Of a stretch of DNA of 55,103 bases, positions 45,809-53,625 are shown piece by piece. Position numbers and translations under genes: made by a program. The notes beneath the pieces are model-generated. The model was given only the letters and a program-made list of their open reading frames with translations, had not been told where the DNA came from and did no database searches. This stretch comes from Gemmatimonadota bacterium. GTDB lineage: Bacteria > Gemmatimonadota > Gemmatimonadetes > Gemmatimonadales > Gemmatimonadaceae. Position 1 is the first letter of the stretch, and the number at the start of each line of letters is the position of its first letter. Where the stretch lies: NCBI GenBank assembly GCA_021298835.1, contig JAJTHG010000028.1, positions 1-55,103 of the forward strand, in the 5' to 3' direction.

Positions 45809-46261
45809 ATGCCCAACGACGAGATCCTCCAGCCGTACATCGCGACGATCGAGGCCGACAACCGCCGGTTTGTCGTGACGTGCCGCACCACCTTCGACGG
45901 GATCGAGTACGTCGGCCGGCTGTGGTTCGCCGACGAGTCGTGGGACGACATCGGCATTCCCGACCGTGGGGGCCTGCCGGGGCGCACGAAGGACGACGTG
46001 GTCGCGCTCGCCAAGCGGCTGACGCACGAGGAACTCGCGATGCGGTACCAGCGGGCCCTCGCCGAGAAGCGGCGCTACCGGTCGCTGCGGCGGACGACGG
46101 ACGAGATCCTCGCGAAGATCCGCTACTTGAACCAGGTGGCAATCTCGATGCGCGCCGGGCTGCTGGACATCGAGGGCGCTGCGGGAGAACTCGACCTGAC
46201 CGAGCGGCAGCTGCACGAGATCGTGGACCAACTGCGCGACGTCGCCGGTCAGGAGCAGTAG
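45809..46261 (+). CDS. Hypothetical protein of 150 residues
   Basis: I do not recognise this family. The product has no signal peptide or membrane helix. Residues 10-60 look like a small beta-sheet domain (FVVTCRTTFDGIEYVGRLWF, then WDDIGIPDRGG), and residues 65-150 are predicted helices rich in Arg, Glu and Leu (HEELAMRYQRALAEKRRYRS, ELDLTERQLHEIVDQLRDVA), possibly a coiled coil. It starts 1 base after the hydrolase stop and precedes the PolX-like gene by 50 bases, so it is probably cotranscribed. It may be a small regulatory or adaptor protein. Confidence 0.7.
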   Translation: MPNDEILQPYIATIEADNRRFVVTCRTTFDGIEYVGRLWFADESWDDIGIPDRGGLPGRTKDDVVALAKRLTHEELAMRYQRALAEKRRYRSLRRTTDEILAKIRYLNQVAISMRAGLLDIEGAAGELDLTERQLHEIVDQLRDVAGQEQ

Positions 46262-46311
46262 CCGCGGGGGACGCACCACGGGAACCGGCGGATCGCCGCT
46301 ATATTGCCGCG

Positions 46312-48045
46312 ATGGAATCCCGCGCGGTGGCACACGTGCTGGACGAGATCGCGACGCTCCTCGAGCTGCACGGGCGACCAGACGCCGCCGGCTTCCGGGG
46401 GGCGGCACGCGCGATCGCGGGACTGCAGGGCGTCGACCTCCCCGCCCTGGCGGCGGGCGGCGGGCTGGCGCGCGTGCGCGGCCTCGACGACGGCCCCCGC
46501 GCGGTCGTCGAGGACCTGCTGGCGACCGGCGATTCCGAGCTTCGCGACCGGCTTCGCGAGGAGACGCCGGAGGGGCTCTTCGAGATGCTGCGGCTGCCGG
46601 GACTGGGACCGGCACGCATCCGCCAGCTGCACGAGGGGCTGGGCATCGAGTCGGTACAGGAACTCGAGGAAGCGGCCCGCAACGGCCGGCTCGCCACCCT
46701 CCCCCGCTTCGGCGACCGGATGGCGGAGAAGATCCTGCGCGGCATCGCGCAGTGGCGCGAGACGGGGACGCCGGTGCTGCTGCCGCACGCGATGGCCGAC
46801 GCCGCGCGGCTGCTGGGATGGGTGCGCGAGCATCCCGACGTCGCGCGCGCCGAGGCCGCCGGCGCACTCCGACGGGCAGCCGAGACGGTCGCCGAGTTCG
46901 ACCTGGTGCTCGTGTGCCGAGCCGCACCGGCGGAGGTGCTGGCCTCGTTCACGCACGGGGCGCGCGTGCGCGAGGCGATCGGGGCTGGGAGCCGGCTGGT
47001 GACGCTGCGACTCGACGACGGGCTCGTCGTGCGGCTGCACGGCACCTCGGCGGACGACTTCGCGGTGGCGTGGTGGCGGGCTACCGGGAACGAGGAGCAC
47101 GTCGCCGAGGTGCGCCGTCGCCTCGCGGCGCGCGGGCGGCGGCTGGTCGGTGACACGCTCCGCGACGCCGACGGTCGGGTGCGGCCGGTGCCGGACGAGG
47201 CCACGCTGTACGCCGAGGCCGGCCTCGCGTACGTGCCGCCCGAGCTGCGCGAGGCCCGCGGCGAGGTCGCGCGGGCGGCGGCCGGGCCGCTGCCGGCCGT
47301 GCTCGAGGTTGGCGACCTGCTCGGCGCCCTGCACTGCCATTCCGGCTACAGCGACGGCGGGTCGCAGATCGCGCAGCTCGCCGACGCGGCGGCGGCGCGC
47401 GGATGGCGGTACGTCGGCATCAGCGATCATTCGCAGTCGAACCCGCACGCCGGCGGGATGGACCGCGAGGCGATCCGCCGGCAGCACGACGAGATCGACG
47501 CCATCAACGCGTCGCGCTCCGACGTGCGCGTGCTCAAGGGGGTCGAGGCCGACATCCTCCCGTGCGGCCGGCTCGACTTCGACGAGGCGACGCTGGAGTC
47601 GTTCGACTACGTGATCGGCTCGGTGCACACGCGCTTCGGCATGAACGAGGCGCAGATGACCGAGCGCATCCTCAAGGCGATGGACGCGCCGCACCTGACG
47701 ATTCTCGGGCATCCCACCGGCCGGCTGCTGCTGACGCGCGAGCCCTACGCGGTGAACCTCGACGCGGTGCTCGAGAAGGCCGGCGCGGCGGGGGTGGCGG
47801 TGGAACTCAACGCCGACCCCCACCGCATGGACCTCGACTGGCGCTGGCTGGACACGGCCCGGCGCCACGGCGTGCAGATCGAGATCGCCCCCGATGCGCA
47901 CGCGGTGTCGAGTCTCGAGCATGTGGCGCTCGGCGTGCTGATGGGCCGCAAGGGCGGGCTCCGGCCTTCCGACGTGCTCAACGCGCGCGACGCGGACGGC
48001 GTGCTCGCCTTCGCGCGCGCGCGGCGGTCGCTGGCGCCCGCGTGA
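46312..48045 (+). CDS. PolX-like protein: HhH and nucleotidyltransferase regions plus PHP phosphoesterase
   Basis: This 577-residue protein has the layout of bacterial family X DNA polymerases: helical 8-kDa-like region, helix-hairpin-helix (LPGLGPARIRQL), palm, then a C-terminal PHP domain. The PHP metal set is complete: LHCHSGYSDGG (His341, His343, Asp348), ISDHSQSN, EADILPCG, IGSVHTRF, ILGHPTGR and PDAHAV. The palm is not. The GDxD site reads AEFD (Glu195, Asp197), and the third carboxylate site in the VDLR strand reads VVRLH (Arg241). It may keep nuclease/phosphoesterase activity but not polymerise. Endonuclease III overlaps its stop by 4 bases, which suggests a DNA-repair unit. Confidence 0.88.
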   Translation: MESRAVAHVLDEIATLLELHGRPDAAGFRGAARAIAGLQGVDLPALAAGGGLARVRGLDDGPRAVVEDLLATGDSELRDRLREETPEGLFEMLRLPGLGPARIRQLHEGLGIESVQELEEAARNGRLATLPRFGDRMAEKILRGIAQWRETGTPVLLPHAMADAARLLGWVREHPDVARAEAAGALRRAAETVAEFDLVLVCRAAPAEVLASFTHGARVREAIGAGSRLVTLRLDDGLVVRLHGTSADDFAVAWWRATGNEEHVAEVRRRLAARGRRLVGDTLRDADGRVRPVPDEATLYAEAGLAYVPPELREARGEVARAAAGPLPAVLEVGDLLGALHCHSGYSDGGSQIAQLADAAAARGWRYVGISDHSQSNPHAGGMDREAIRRQHDEIDAINASRSDVRVLKGVEADILPCGRLDFDEATLESFDYVIGSVHTRFGMNEAQMTERILKAMDAPHLTILGHPTGRLLLTREPYAVNLDAVLEKAGAAGVAVELNADPHRMDLDWRWLDTARRHGVQIEIAPDAHAVSSLEHVALGVLMGRKGGLRPSDVLNARDADGVLAFARARRSLAPA

Positions 48046-48725
48046 CGCGCTCGAAGCGCCCGCGCTCGAAGGCCGAGAAGGCCGCGCAGGCGCGGGCCGT
48101 GTGGGACGCGCTGACGGTGCTCTACCCCGAGGCGCACTGCGAGCTCGCTCATCGCAACGCCTACGAATTGCTGGCGGCGACGATCCTGAGCGCACAGTGT
48201 ACCGACAGGCGGGTGAACATGGTGACGCCGGCGCTGTTCACGGCGTATCCCGACGCCGCGGCACTCGCGGCCGCCCGACAGGAGGACGTCGAGGCGATCG
48301 TGCAGAGCACGGGGTTCTTCCGCTCGAAGGCGAAGAACCTGATCGGCATGGCGGGGGCGCTCGTGGACCGGCACGGGGGCCAGGTGCCGGCCGACATGGA
48401 CGCGCTCACGCCGCTGCCCGGCGTCGGCCGCAAGACCGCGAACGTCGTGCTCGGCAACGCCTTCGGCCTCAACGTCGGCGTGGTGGTGGACACGCACGTG
48501 GCGCGGATCGCGAAACGCCTCGGCCTGACCCGCCACGACGATCCGGTGAAGATCGAGCGTGACCTCATGGCGCTCTTTCCGCGCGACGACTGGACGTTGC
48601 TGAGCCACCGGTTCATCTGGCACGGGCGCCGGTTGTGCGACGCGCGCAAGCCGCGGTGCGGGGACTGCCCGTTGGCCGCGCGCTGCCCGTTGGCCGCGCG
48701 CTGCCCGTCGGCCGAGCGCGCGTGA
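48042..48725 (+). CDS. nth: Endonuclease III, DNA glycosylase/AP lyase
   Basis: This 227-residue repair enzyme removes oxidised pyrimidines and cleaves the abasic site. The helix-hairpin-helix LPGVGRKTANVVLGNAF includes the catalytic Lys, and VVVDTHVARIAKRLG the catalytic Asp. The 4Fe-4S loop C-x6-C-x2-C-x5-C (CDARKPRCGDCPLAARC) is intact. Just after it, the C-terminus is extended by tandem copies of CPLAAR encoded by 18-base repeats, which add one extra Cys. GTG 48042 overlaps the PolX-like stop by 4 bases (GTGA), so the two repair genes are translationally coupled. Confidence 0.96.
   Translation: MTRSKRPRSKAEKAAQARAVWDALTVLYPEAHCELAHRNAYELLAATILSAQCTDRRVNMVTPALFTAYPDAAALAAARQEDVEAIVQSTGFFRSKAKNLIGMAGALVDRHGGQVPADMDALTPLPGVGRKTANVVLGNAFGLNVGVVVDTHVARIAKRLGLTRHDDPVKIERDLMALFPRDDWTLLSHRFIWHGRRLCDARKPRCGDCPLAARCPLAARCPSAERA
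48666..48719 (+). repeat. Three tandem 18-bp units at the 3' end of nth
   Basis: Two identical 18-base units (48666-48683 and 48684-48701) and a diverged third (48702-48719) encode CPLAAR, CPLAAR and CPSAER. The duplication extends the C-terminus just behind the iron-sulfur cluster and adds Cys residues; the cluster motif itself is complete in the first unit. Confidence 0.92.
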
Positions 48726-48765
48726 GCCGGTCTGACCGCGCGCGGTTGACGCGCGTGCGTCCGCC

Positions 48766-49629
48766 GTGAGCCCGGCACGGCGGGCCGCAGCGCCCCGATC
48801 CGGCGAGCCATGGCTCGCGTCGGTCTCTCGCAAGCCGGGCGCCGCGTGGGGGAGCGGCCATCCCTTCGACGTCGCGACGATCGCCGCACTCGAGACACTC
48901 TCGCTCGACGCGCCGGTGACGTTCTTCGTCGGCGAGAACGGCTCCGGCAAGAGCACGCTGCTCGAGGCGATCGCCTCGGCCGCGCAACTCCCGGCCGTCG
49001 GCCGCGACGAGGTGTCGCGGGACGACTCGCTCGCGGCGGCGCGCGCACTCGGCGCGGCCTTGCGCCTCTCGTGGCGCACGCGGACGCGCCGCGGGTTCTT
49101 CCTGCGGGCCGAGGACTTCTTCGGCTACGTGCGCCGGCTCGCGGCGCTCCGCCACGAGATGGAGGATCGCCTCGAGGCGGTCGATCGCGAGTACGCCGAC
49201 GCCTCGCCCCTGGCGCGGACGCTCGCGCGTGGCCCGGCGACGGCATCGCTCGGGGCGCTCGAGGCCGACTATGGTGCCGCCGGCCTCGACGCCCGTTCGC
49301 ACGGCCAGGCCTTCCTCGCCTTGTTCCAGCGGCGCCTCGTGCCGCAGGGACTCTACCTGCTCGACGAACCGGAGACGCCCCTCTCGCCCCAGAACCAGCT
49401 CGGCCTCCTGGCCCTGATGCACGATGCAGTACAGCAGGGCTCCCAGTTCGTCGTCGCCACCCACGCCCCGGTCCTGCTGGCGTATCCCGGCGCGCGCATC
49501 CTGTCGTTCGACGCCGCGCCCCCTGCCCTGACGGCTTTCGGCGACCTCGACCACGTTCGCATCACCCGCGATGTCCTCACCGATCCCGCGCGCTGGCTGC
49601 ACCACATCCTGACGCCGCCCACCGAATGA
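48766..49629 (+). CDS. AAA/ABC-type ATPase, predicted
   Basis: This 287-residue soluble ATPase starts at GTG 48766. It has Walker A GENGSGKST, a Walker B strand LYLLDEPETPLS, and an H-loop VVATHAPVLLA, in the manner of ABC/SMC-like AAA_23-type ATPases. No membrane partner or substrate-binding gene is adjacent, and no TOPRIM domain follows, so it is not an obvious OLD nuclease. It may be a stand-alone regulatory or repair-linked ATPase. Its stop overlaps the start of the broken M20 peptidase by 4 bases (ATGA). It lies 40 bases after nth. Confidence 0.85.
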   Translation: MSPARRAAAPRSGEPWLASVSRKPGAAWGSGHPFDVATIAALETLSLDAPVTFFVGENGSGKSTLLEAIASAAQLPAVGRDEVSRDDSLAAARALGAALRLSWRTRTRRGFFLRAEDFFGYVRRLAALRHEMEDRLEAVDREYADASPLARTLARGPATASLGALEADYGAAGLDARSHGQAFLALFQRRLVPQGLYLLDEPETPLSPQNQLGLLALMHDAVQQGSQFVVATHAPVLLAYPGARILSFDAAPPALTAFGDLDHVRITRDVLTDPARWLHHILTPPTE

Positions 49630-50896
49630 TCCCCCTCCGTCCGTTCCTCCTCGCGTCCCTCCTCCTGCTGCCGGTGGCCTCGACCGCCACCGCGCAGCAA
49701 CGGCCCGCCCACCCGCGCCCCCTCACCCGCTGGGAGCAGACCGCTCGCGACCTGCTCGAGGAACTGATCGAGATCAACACGACCGAGAGCAGCGGCAGCA
49801 CCCTCAAGGCCGCCGAGGCGATGGCCGCGCGCATGCGGGCCGCCGGCTTGCCGGACAGCGACGTGGTGGTCGTCCCCCAGCCGCCGCGGACGGGCAACCT
49901 CGTCGTGCGCCTGCGGGGGCGGAACCGCACGCTCAAGCCGATCCTCCTCCTGTCGCGCATCGACGTCGTCGAGGCGAAGCCCGAGGACTGGACACTGCCG
50001 CCGTTCACCTTCATCGAGAAGGACGGCACCTTCTTCGGCCGCGGCGTGGCCGACGACAAGGATGACGCGGCGATCCACCTGACGATCCTGGAGCGGATGA
50101 AGGCCGAGGGCGTCGTGCCGGACCGCGACATCGTCGTGGCGTTGACGACCGACGAAGAGGGCGGCCCCGAGAACGGAGTCGGCTTCCTGCTCGAGCGCTG
50201 CCCCGACCTGATGCGGGCGGAGTTCGCCTTCAACGAATGAGGCGCGGGCATCGAGCGGGACGGGCGCAAGGTGTCCAACGACGTGCAGGCGAGCGAGAAG
50301 CGCGTCGCGAACTTCCGGCTCGAGGTCACCAACGAGGTGGGCCACAGCTCGACGCCGATCAGGGACAACGCGATCACGCGGCTGGCCGAGGCGCTGGCGA
50401 AGCTCGGGGCGCACGACTTCCCCGTGCGGCTCAACCCGGTGACGACCGCCTACTTCGCCCGCTCGGCCGAGCTCGTCGGCGGCCCCATGGGGCCGCGATG
50501 CAGGCGATCGTGGCGAACCCGCGCGACGAGGCGACGCCGGACGTGCAGGCGACGCTGCACCGGGTGGTCGGCGACACGGCGGTGAAGATCACGGTGCTGC
50601 GCGCGGCGGAGGCGAGCCCGCCCTCGCCGCTGGCTCCCGGGCTGATCGCGCAGATCGAGCGCGTCACGGCCGAGATGTGGCCGGGCGTCAAGGTCGTGCC
50701 GACGATGAGCTCCGGCGCCACCGACGGGCGGCTGCGGCGCAACGCGGGGATCCCGGTGTACGGGCTGGCCGGCCAGTTCTACGGCAACCCGAACGCGCAC
50801 GGCATGAACGAGCGGATCCCGGCCGCCGCCTTCTACGAGTCGCTCGAGTTCATGACGCGCATCGTGCGGGCGATGGCGCGGAGCGGGGGGATCTGA
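49626..50896 (+). pseudogene. Broken M20 family peptidase gene
   Basis: The reading frame opens with a signal peptide (ending near ATAQQ) and M20 motifs RGVADDKDDAA and TTDEEGG. Four defects are visible. The zinc-binding His of the usual HxD motif is Arg (LLLSRIDVVEA). An in-frame TGA follows AEFAFNE at 50238-50240. A one-base loss in the G run at 50489-50492 shifts the frame after ELVGGPMG. About 50 residues normally between VANPRDEA and PDVQATLHR are missing. The C-terminal part resumes in the third frame up to MARSGGI (50896), keeping the late His motif NPNAHGMNE. An exported dipeptidase is the likely ancestor. Confidence 0.85.
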
Positions 50897-50904
50897 GGCC
50901 GCCC

Positions 50905-52113
50905 TCAGAACCGCCACGCCAGCGACGAGACGACGACGAGGTTCCCGCGCCCCAGCCCTCCGGCGGCGTCGCGGTCGGCGAAGACCGCATCGCGCCCCCG
51001 CAGCGCGCGGAGCTCGGTCCGCCACAGGACCCCCGGTTGCGGGGCGACGTCCACGTTCACCGACGCTCCGCGGGCGAGGAAGGCGCCGCCGCCCGCCGGC
51101 CGGATGATCACCCGGTCGGGATCGTGGTAGGCCTCGCCGCGGAGGGCGACCCACGCCCGACCCGGCGAGACCGCGTGTCGGGCGACGAGAGCGGTGCCCC
51201 ACCACGTGGCCGTTCGGCCCGCCGCGGTACTACGGGCCTGCCGGCCGAGGTCGAAGGTCGCCATGGCCTCGAACCGGTCGGTCAGGGTCCCCTGCCACGA
51301 CAACTCGTGGAACAGCCGCAGGCGTCGCGGGACCGAGTCCGGTTGCTCGTTCCCCGCGAAGGCGTCCCACGAAAGCACGTGGCCCCGGGCGAACGTCCAG
51401 TCGAGCGATGCGGCGATCGCCTTGTCGTCGTTGGTCTCGCTGATGTTCTGCCAGCCGTTGAGCACGTGCAGCTGCGCCGACACGGTCGGCGTCGCCACCC
51501 ACGAGAGCCGGACCCCGCTCTGGTAGTACGGCGAGTGGTCGGCAATCAGCGAGCGCGTGTACGTCCAGTTGTCGGCGGAGATCCAGCCCTCGCGGCCGAA
51601 CGGCGCGAAGTGGATGCCGGCGTCCACCCAGAGCCCGTCGCGCAGGCGGACACCGGCGTAGGCCTCCTGGAGCAGCCGGGCGAGGTCCGGGCCCGACGGG
51701 GCGCCGACGCGCGGCTCCGGTGCATAGTTGGCCTGGACACTCGTGCCCCCCTGCAACGCCAGCCGACCGCGGACGCGCTCCGACGTCCACGTCGCCCCGA
51801 GATAGGCCAGGTTCACGTTGAACTCGGCGTGCCGGGCCGCCGTCGTGGTGTAGCCGCGCCCGAGATCGGCCGGTCGGCCCGCATCCCAGGCGACATAGGT
51901 ATCCACGAACCCGCTCCAGGCGAGGCCGGTGCTGCCTGCGCCCTGCACCGCCGGCACCGCCGGCACCGGCCGAGCCGGGTCCGGCGAGACCTGCGACGAG
52001 GCAATGCCGGGCGCGATCGTGCCGGCCACGAGGCAGGCGCCCATGAGGGTGGCGGCGCAGGCGGCGCGTGGGCGGCGCGGCCCCCGTGATGCCCGTGCCG
52101 GGAATGGACGCAT
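50905..52113 (-). CDS. Outer-membrane beta-barrel porin, BBP2 (OmpL-like) type
   Basis: The product is 402 residues with a signal peptide (ending near IASSQ) and a C-terminal Phe (SLAWRF), the usual outer-membrane targeting end. The mature part alternates hydrophobic and polar residues throughout. Its motifs GFVDTYVAWD, NVNLAYLGATW, NWTYTRSLIADHSPYYQSGV and LHVLNGWQNISETNDD match the putative porin-2 family. ATG 52113 is the start that gives a signal peptide; an earlier in-frame start would remove it. It probably forms a channel for small solutes. It is divergent from the TonB-C-like gene, with 59 bases between the starts. Confidence 0.85.
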   Translation of the reverse strand: MRPFPARASRGPRRPRAACAATLMGACLVAGTIAPGIASSQVSPDPARPVPAVPAVQGAGSTGLAWSGFVDTYVAWDAGRPADLGRGYTTTAARHAEFNVNLAYLGATWTSERVRGRLALQGGTSVQANYAPEPRVGAPSGPDLARLLQEAYAGVRLRDGLWVDAGIHFAPFGREGWISADNWTYTRSLIADHSPYYQSGVRLSWVATPTVSAQLHVLNGWQNISETNDDKAIAASLDWTFARGHVLSWDAFAGNEQPDSVPRRLRLFHELSWQGTLTDRFEAMATFDLGRQARSTAAGRTATWWGTALVARHAVSPGRAWVALRGEAYHDPDRVIIRPAGGGAFLARGASVNVDVAPQPGVLWRTELRALRGRDAVFADRDAAGGLGRGNLVVVSSLAWRF

Positions 52114-52172
52114 GGCGCCCAAGGTGGGCCGGTGCCGTCGGCGAGTCCATCCCCACCGACTAAGTTCCGGGG

Positions 52173-52613
52173 ATGAGCCATGTACGCTTCGCCCGCGCTG
52201 CGGCGTTGACGGCCGCTGCGTTCGTTGCGGGGGCGTGCGCCGGATCCACGCCGGCCCCGACCCCCGCGGCTGCGCCCTCGGACGGCTGTGCCTCGATCCG
52301 CGCCGAAGTCGCCGCCGCCCCGTCGGCCGGCGTGGACCAGCCCGCTGCCCCGATCGCCATGAAGCCGGCACCGGTGCGCGTGCCCGTGCCGCGCAGCGTG
52401 CTGCGGGTGGACCAGACGCCCGAGCTCGAGGTGAACGTCGTCGTGGACACCCTCGGCAGGCCGGACATGAAGACCTTCACGGTGGTGAAGTCCACGCACC
52501 GGTGGTACGCGGACGGTGCGCGGACGGCGATCACGAAGTGGACCTTCACGCCGGCGATGCACCGGGGGTGCAAGGTCGTGCGACCCTATACCTTCAAGTT
52601 CACGAGCCGGTAG
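52173..52613 (+). CDS. Lipoprotein with TonB C-terminal-like domain
   Basis: The 146-residue product has a lipoprotein signal (AAFVAGAC), a Pro/Ala-rich linker (about 25-75), and a C-terminal fold of about 65 residues. That fold reads like the TonB C-terminal domain: [20 protein letters not shown], then [20 protein letters not shown] and RPYTFKF. No TonB TM helix is present, so it is not an energy transducer. Such free TonB-C domains are common in this kind of genome, with unknown roles. It is followed 31 bases later by the cyclophilin. Confidence 0.75.
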   Translation: MSHVRFARAAALTAAAFVAGACAGSTPAPTPAAAPSDGCASIRAEVAAAPSAGVDQPAAPIAMKPAPVRVPVPRSVLRVDQTPELEVNVVVDTLGRPDMKTFTVVKSTHRWYADGARTAITKWTFTPAMHRGCKVVRPYTFKFTSR

Positions 52614-52644
52614 GCGGCTCCCGTTCCCCATCCACAAGACCGCA

Positions 52645-53106
52645 ATGCCGAAGACCGCCACCTTCGAGACCAACCGCGGCACGATCGTCGCCGACCTGTT
52701 CGACGCCGAGGCCCCGGGCACCGTCGCCAACTTCGAGAAGCTCGCCAACTCGGGCTTCTACGACGGCGTGAAGTTCCACCGCGTCATCCCCGGCTTCGTC
52801 GTGCAGGGCGGCGACCCGCACTCGCGCGACCTGCCGGAGGGGAATCCCCGGATCGGCACCGGCGGTCCGGGCTGGACGATCAAGTGCGAGACGAAGGGCA
52901 ACCCGCACACCCACAAGGTCGGCGCCCTCTCGATGGCGCACGCCGGCAAGGACACGGGGGGCAGCCAGTTCTTCATCGTGCTCGACGAGGGCAACACCCG
53001 GCACCTCAACGGGGTGCACACCGTCTTCGGCCAGGTGACCTCCGGGCTCGACGCAGTGCAGGCGATCAAGGGGAACGACGTGATGACGTCGGTCCGCGTA
53101 TCCTGA
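52645..53106 (+). CDS. Peptidyl-prolyl cis-trans isomerase, cyclophilin type
   Basis: This 153-residue cyclophilin catalyses proline isomerisation. The signature [15 protein letters not shown] contains the active-site Arg of the FHR motif and the Gln of [23 protein letters not shown] and [17 protein letters not shown] follow. It lacks a signal peptide, so it is probably cytoplasmic. ATG 52645 begins 31 bases after the upstream lipoprotein gene. It ends 21 bases before a small membrane protein gene and the cbb3 oxidase. The length and fold are complete. Confidence 0.96.
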   Translation: MPKTATFETNRGTIVADLFDAEAPGTVANFEKLANSGFYDGVKFHRVIPGFVVQGGDPHSRDLPEGNPRIGTGGPGWTIKCETKGNPHTHKVGALSMAHAGKDTGGSQFFIVLDEGNTRHLNGVHTVFGQVTSGLDAVQAIKGNDVMTSVRVS

Positions 53107-53127
53107 ACAGACGAGAGGACACACGAG

Positions 53128-53295
53128 ATGTCGCACGCGGAGCATCATCCGGAAGACAAGGGCGCGGCGTTCGCCGGGCTGATCGGGGGCATGGTGTTCG
53201 TCGGGGCGGTGATGCTGGGGATCACGCTCTGGACCAACGCCAAGTTCGCGGGGCACAAGGCGGAGAAGGCGGCGGCCGAGGCGCCGAAGTCGTAG
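53128..53295 (+). CDS. Small single-pass membrane protein, 55 residues
   Basis: The frame starts at ATG 53128 with a good ribosome binding site (GAGAGGA just upstream). It encodes a His/Glu-rich start (MSHAEHHPEDK), one transmembrane helix (AAFAGLIGGMVFVGAVMLGI), and a charged tail ending EAPKS. It lies between the cyclophilin and ccoN on the same strand, 331 bases before ccoN. Small one-helix subunits are common near cbb3 oxidase genes, so it may be one, but no known accessory protein matches. Confidence 0.7.
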   Translation: MSHAEHHPEDKGAAFAGLIGGMVFVGAVMLGITLWTNAKFAGHKAEKAAAEAPKS

Positions 53296-53625
53296 GTCCG
53301 TTCGCCGTCGCACACCGGGCGGCGGCGGGACGGCGGCAACCGGAGGCGCTGCTCCCGGGGGACGCCCGGGGCGAGCGGAGCGGGGGCGCGGGCCGCGAGG
53401 TCCGCGCCCCCGCGCGTTCCGGCCCGGGCCTCGAGGGACGCCGCGTCGCCCGGTGCTGCCACGCGCTCGTGCGGGCCACCACAACCCGGGTGCGGGAATC
53501 CTCCGACACGCCGCGTCGGGAGGCCTCACAGCCCATCCGGATTCCCCCGACAGCTTGCGATGGTGCGCCCCCGGAACTTGTCGGGATCTCGCAAGACGTC
53601 CCCCTTCGAACGTCCGGAATCCCCC
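53296..53625. other. Intergenic region upstream of ccoN
   Basis: This 330-base stretch holds a strong hairpin (53380-53413) and no recognisable gene. The ccoN promoter should lie between the hairpin and 53625. I looked for an FNR-type TTGAT-N4-ATCAA site and saw none. No clear Shine-Dalgarno sequence precedes ccoN. Confidence 0.5.
53380..53413 (+). terminator. 12-bp perfect hairpin, probable terminator
   Basis: The arms GCGGGGGCGCGG (53380-53391) and its perfect complement (53402-53413) enclose a 10-base loop. It follows the 55-residue membrane protein by 84 bases. No T tract follows, as with the hairpin at 9933, so it may be a Rho-assisted or structure-only terminator that separates the upstream genes from ccoN. 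Confidence 0.5.

Noticed and set aside
50238..50240. In-frame TGA in the M20 gene as a selenocysteine codon
   Set aside because: The position is not a catalytic site, no SECIS-like hairpin stood out, and the gene also has a frameshift, a deletion and a lost zinc ligand.
46312..50896. DNA-defence island built from PolX-like, endonuclease III and the ATPase
   Set aside because: Endonuclease III and PolX are housekeeping repair families, the ATPase lacks a nuclease or effector partner, and no phage or mobile element is nearby.
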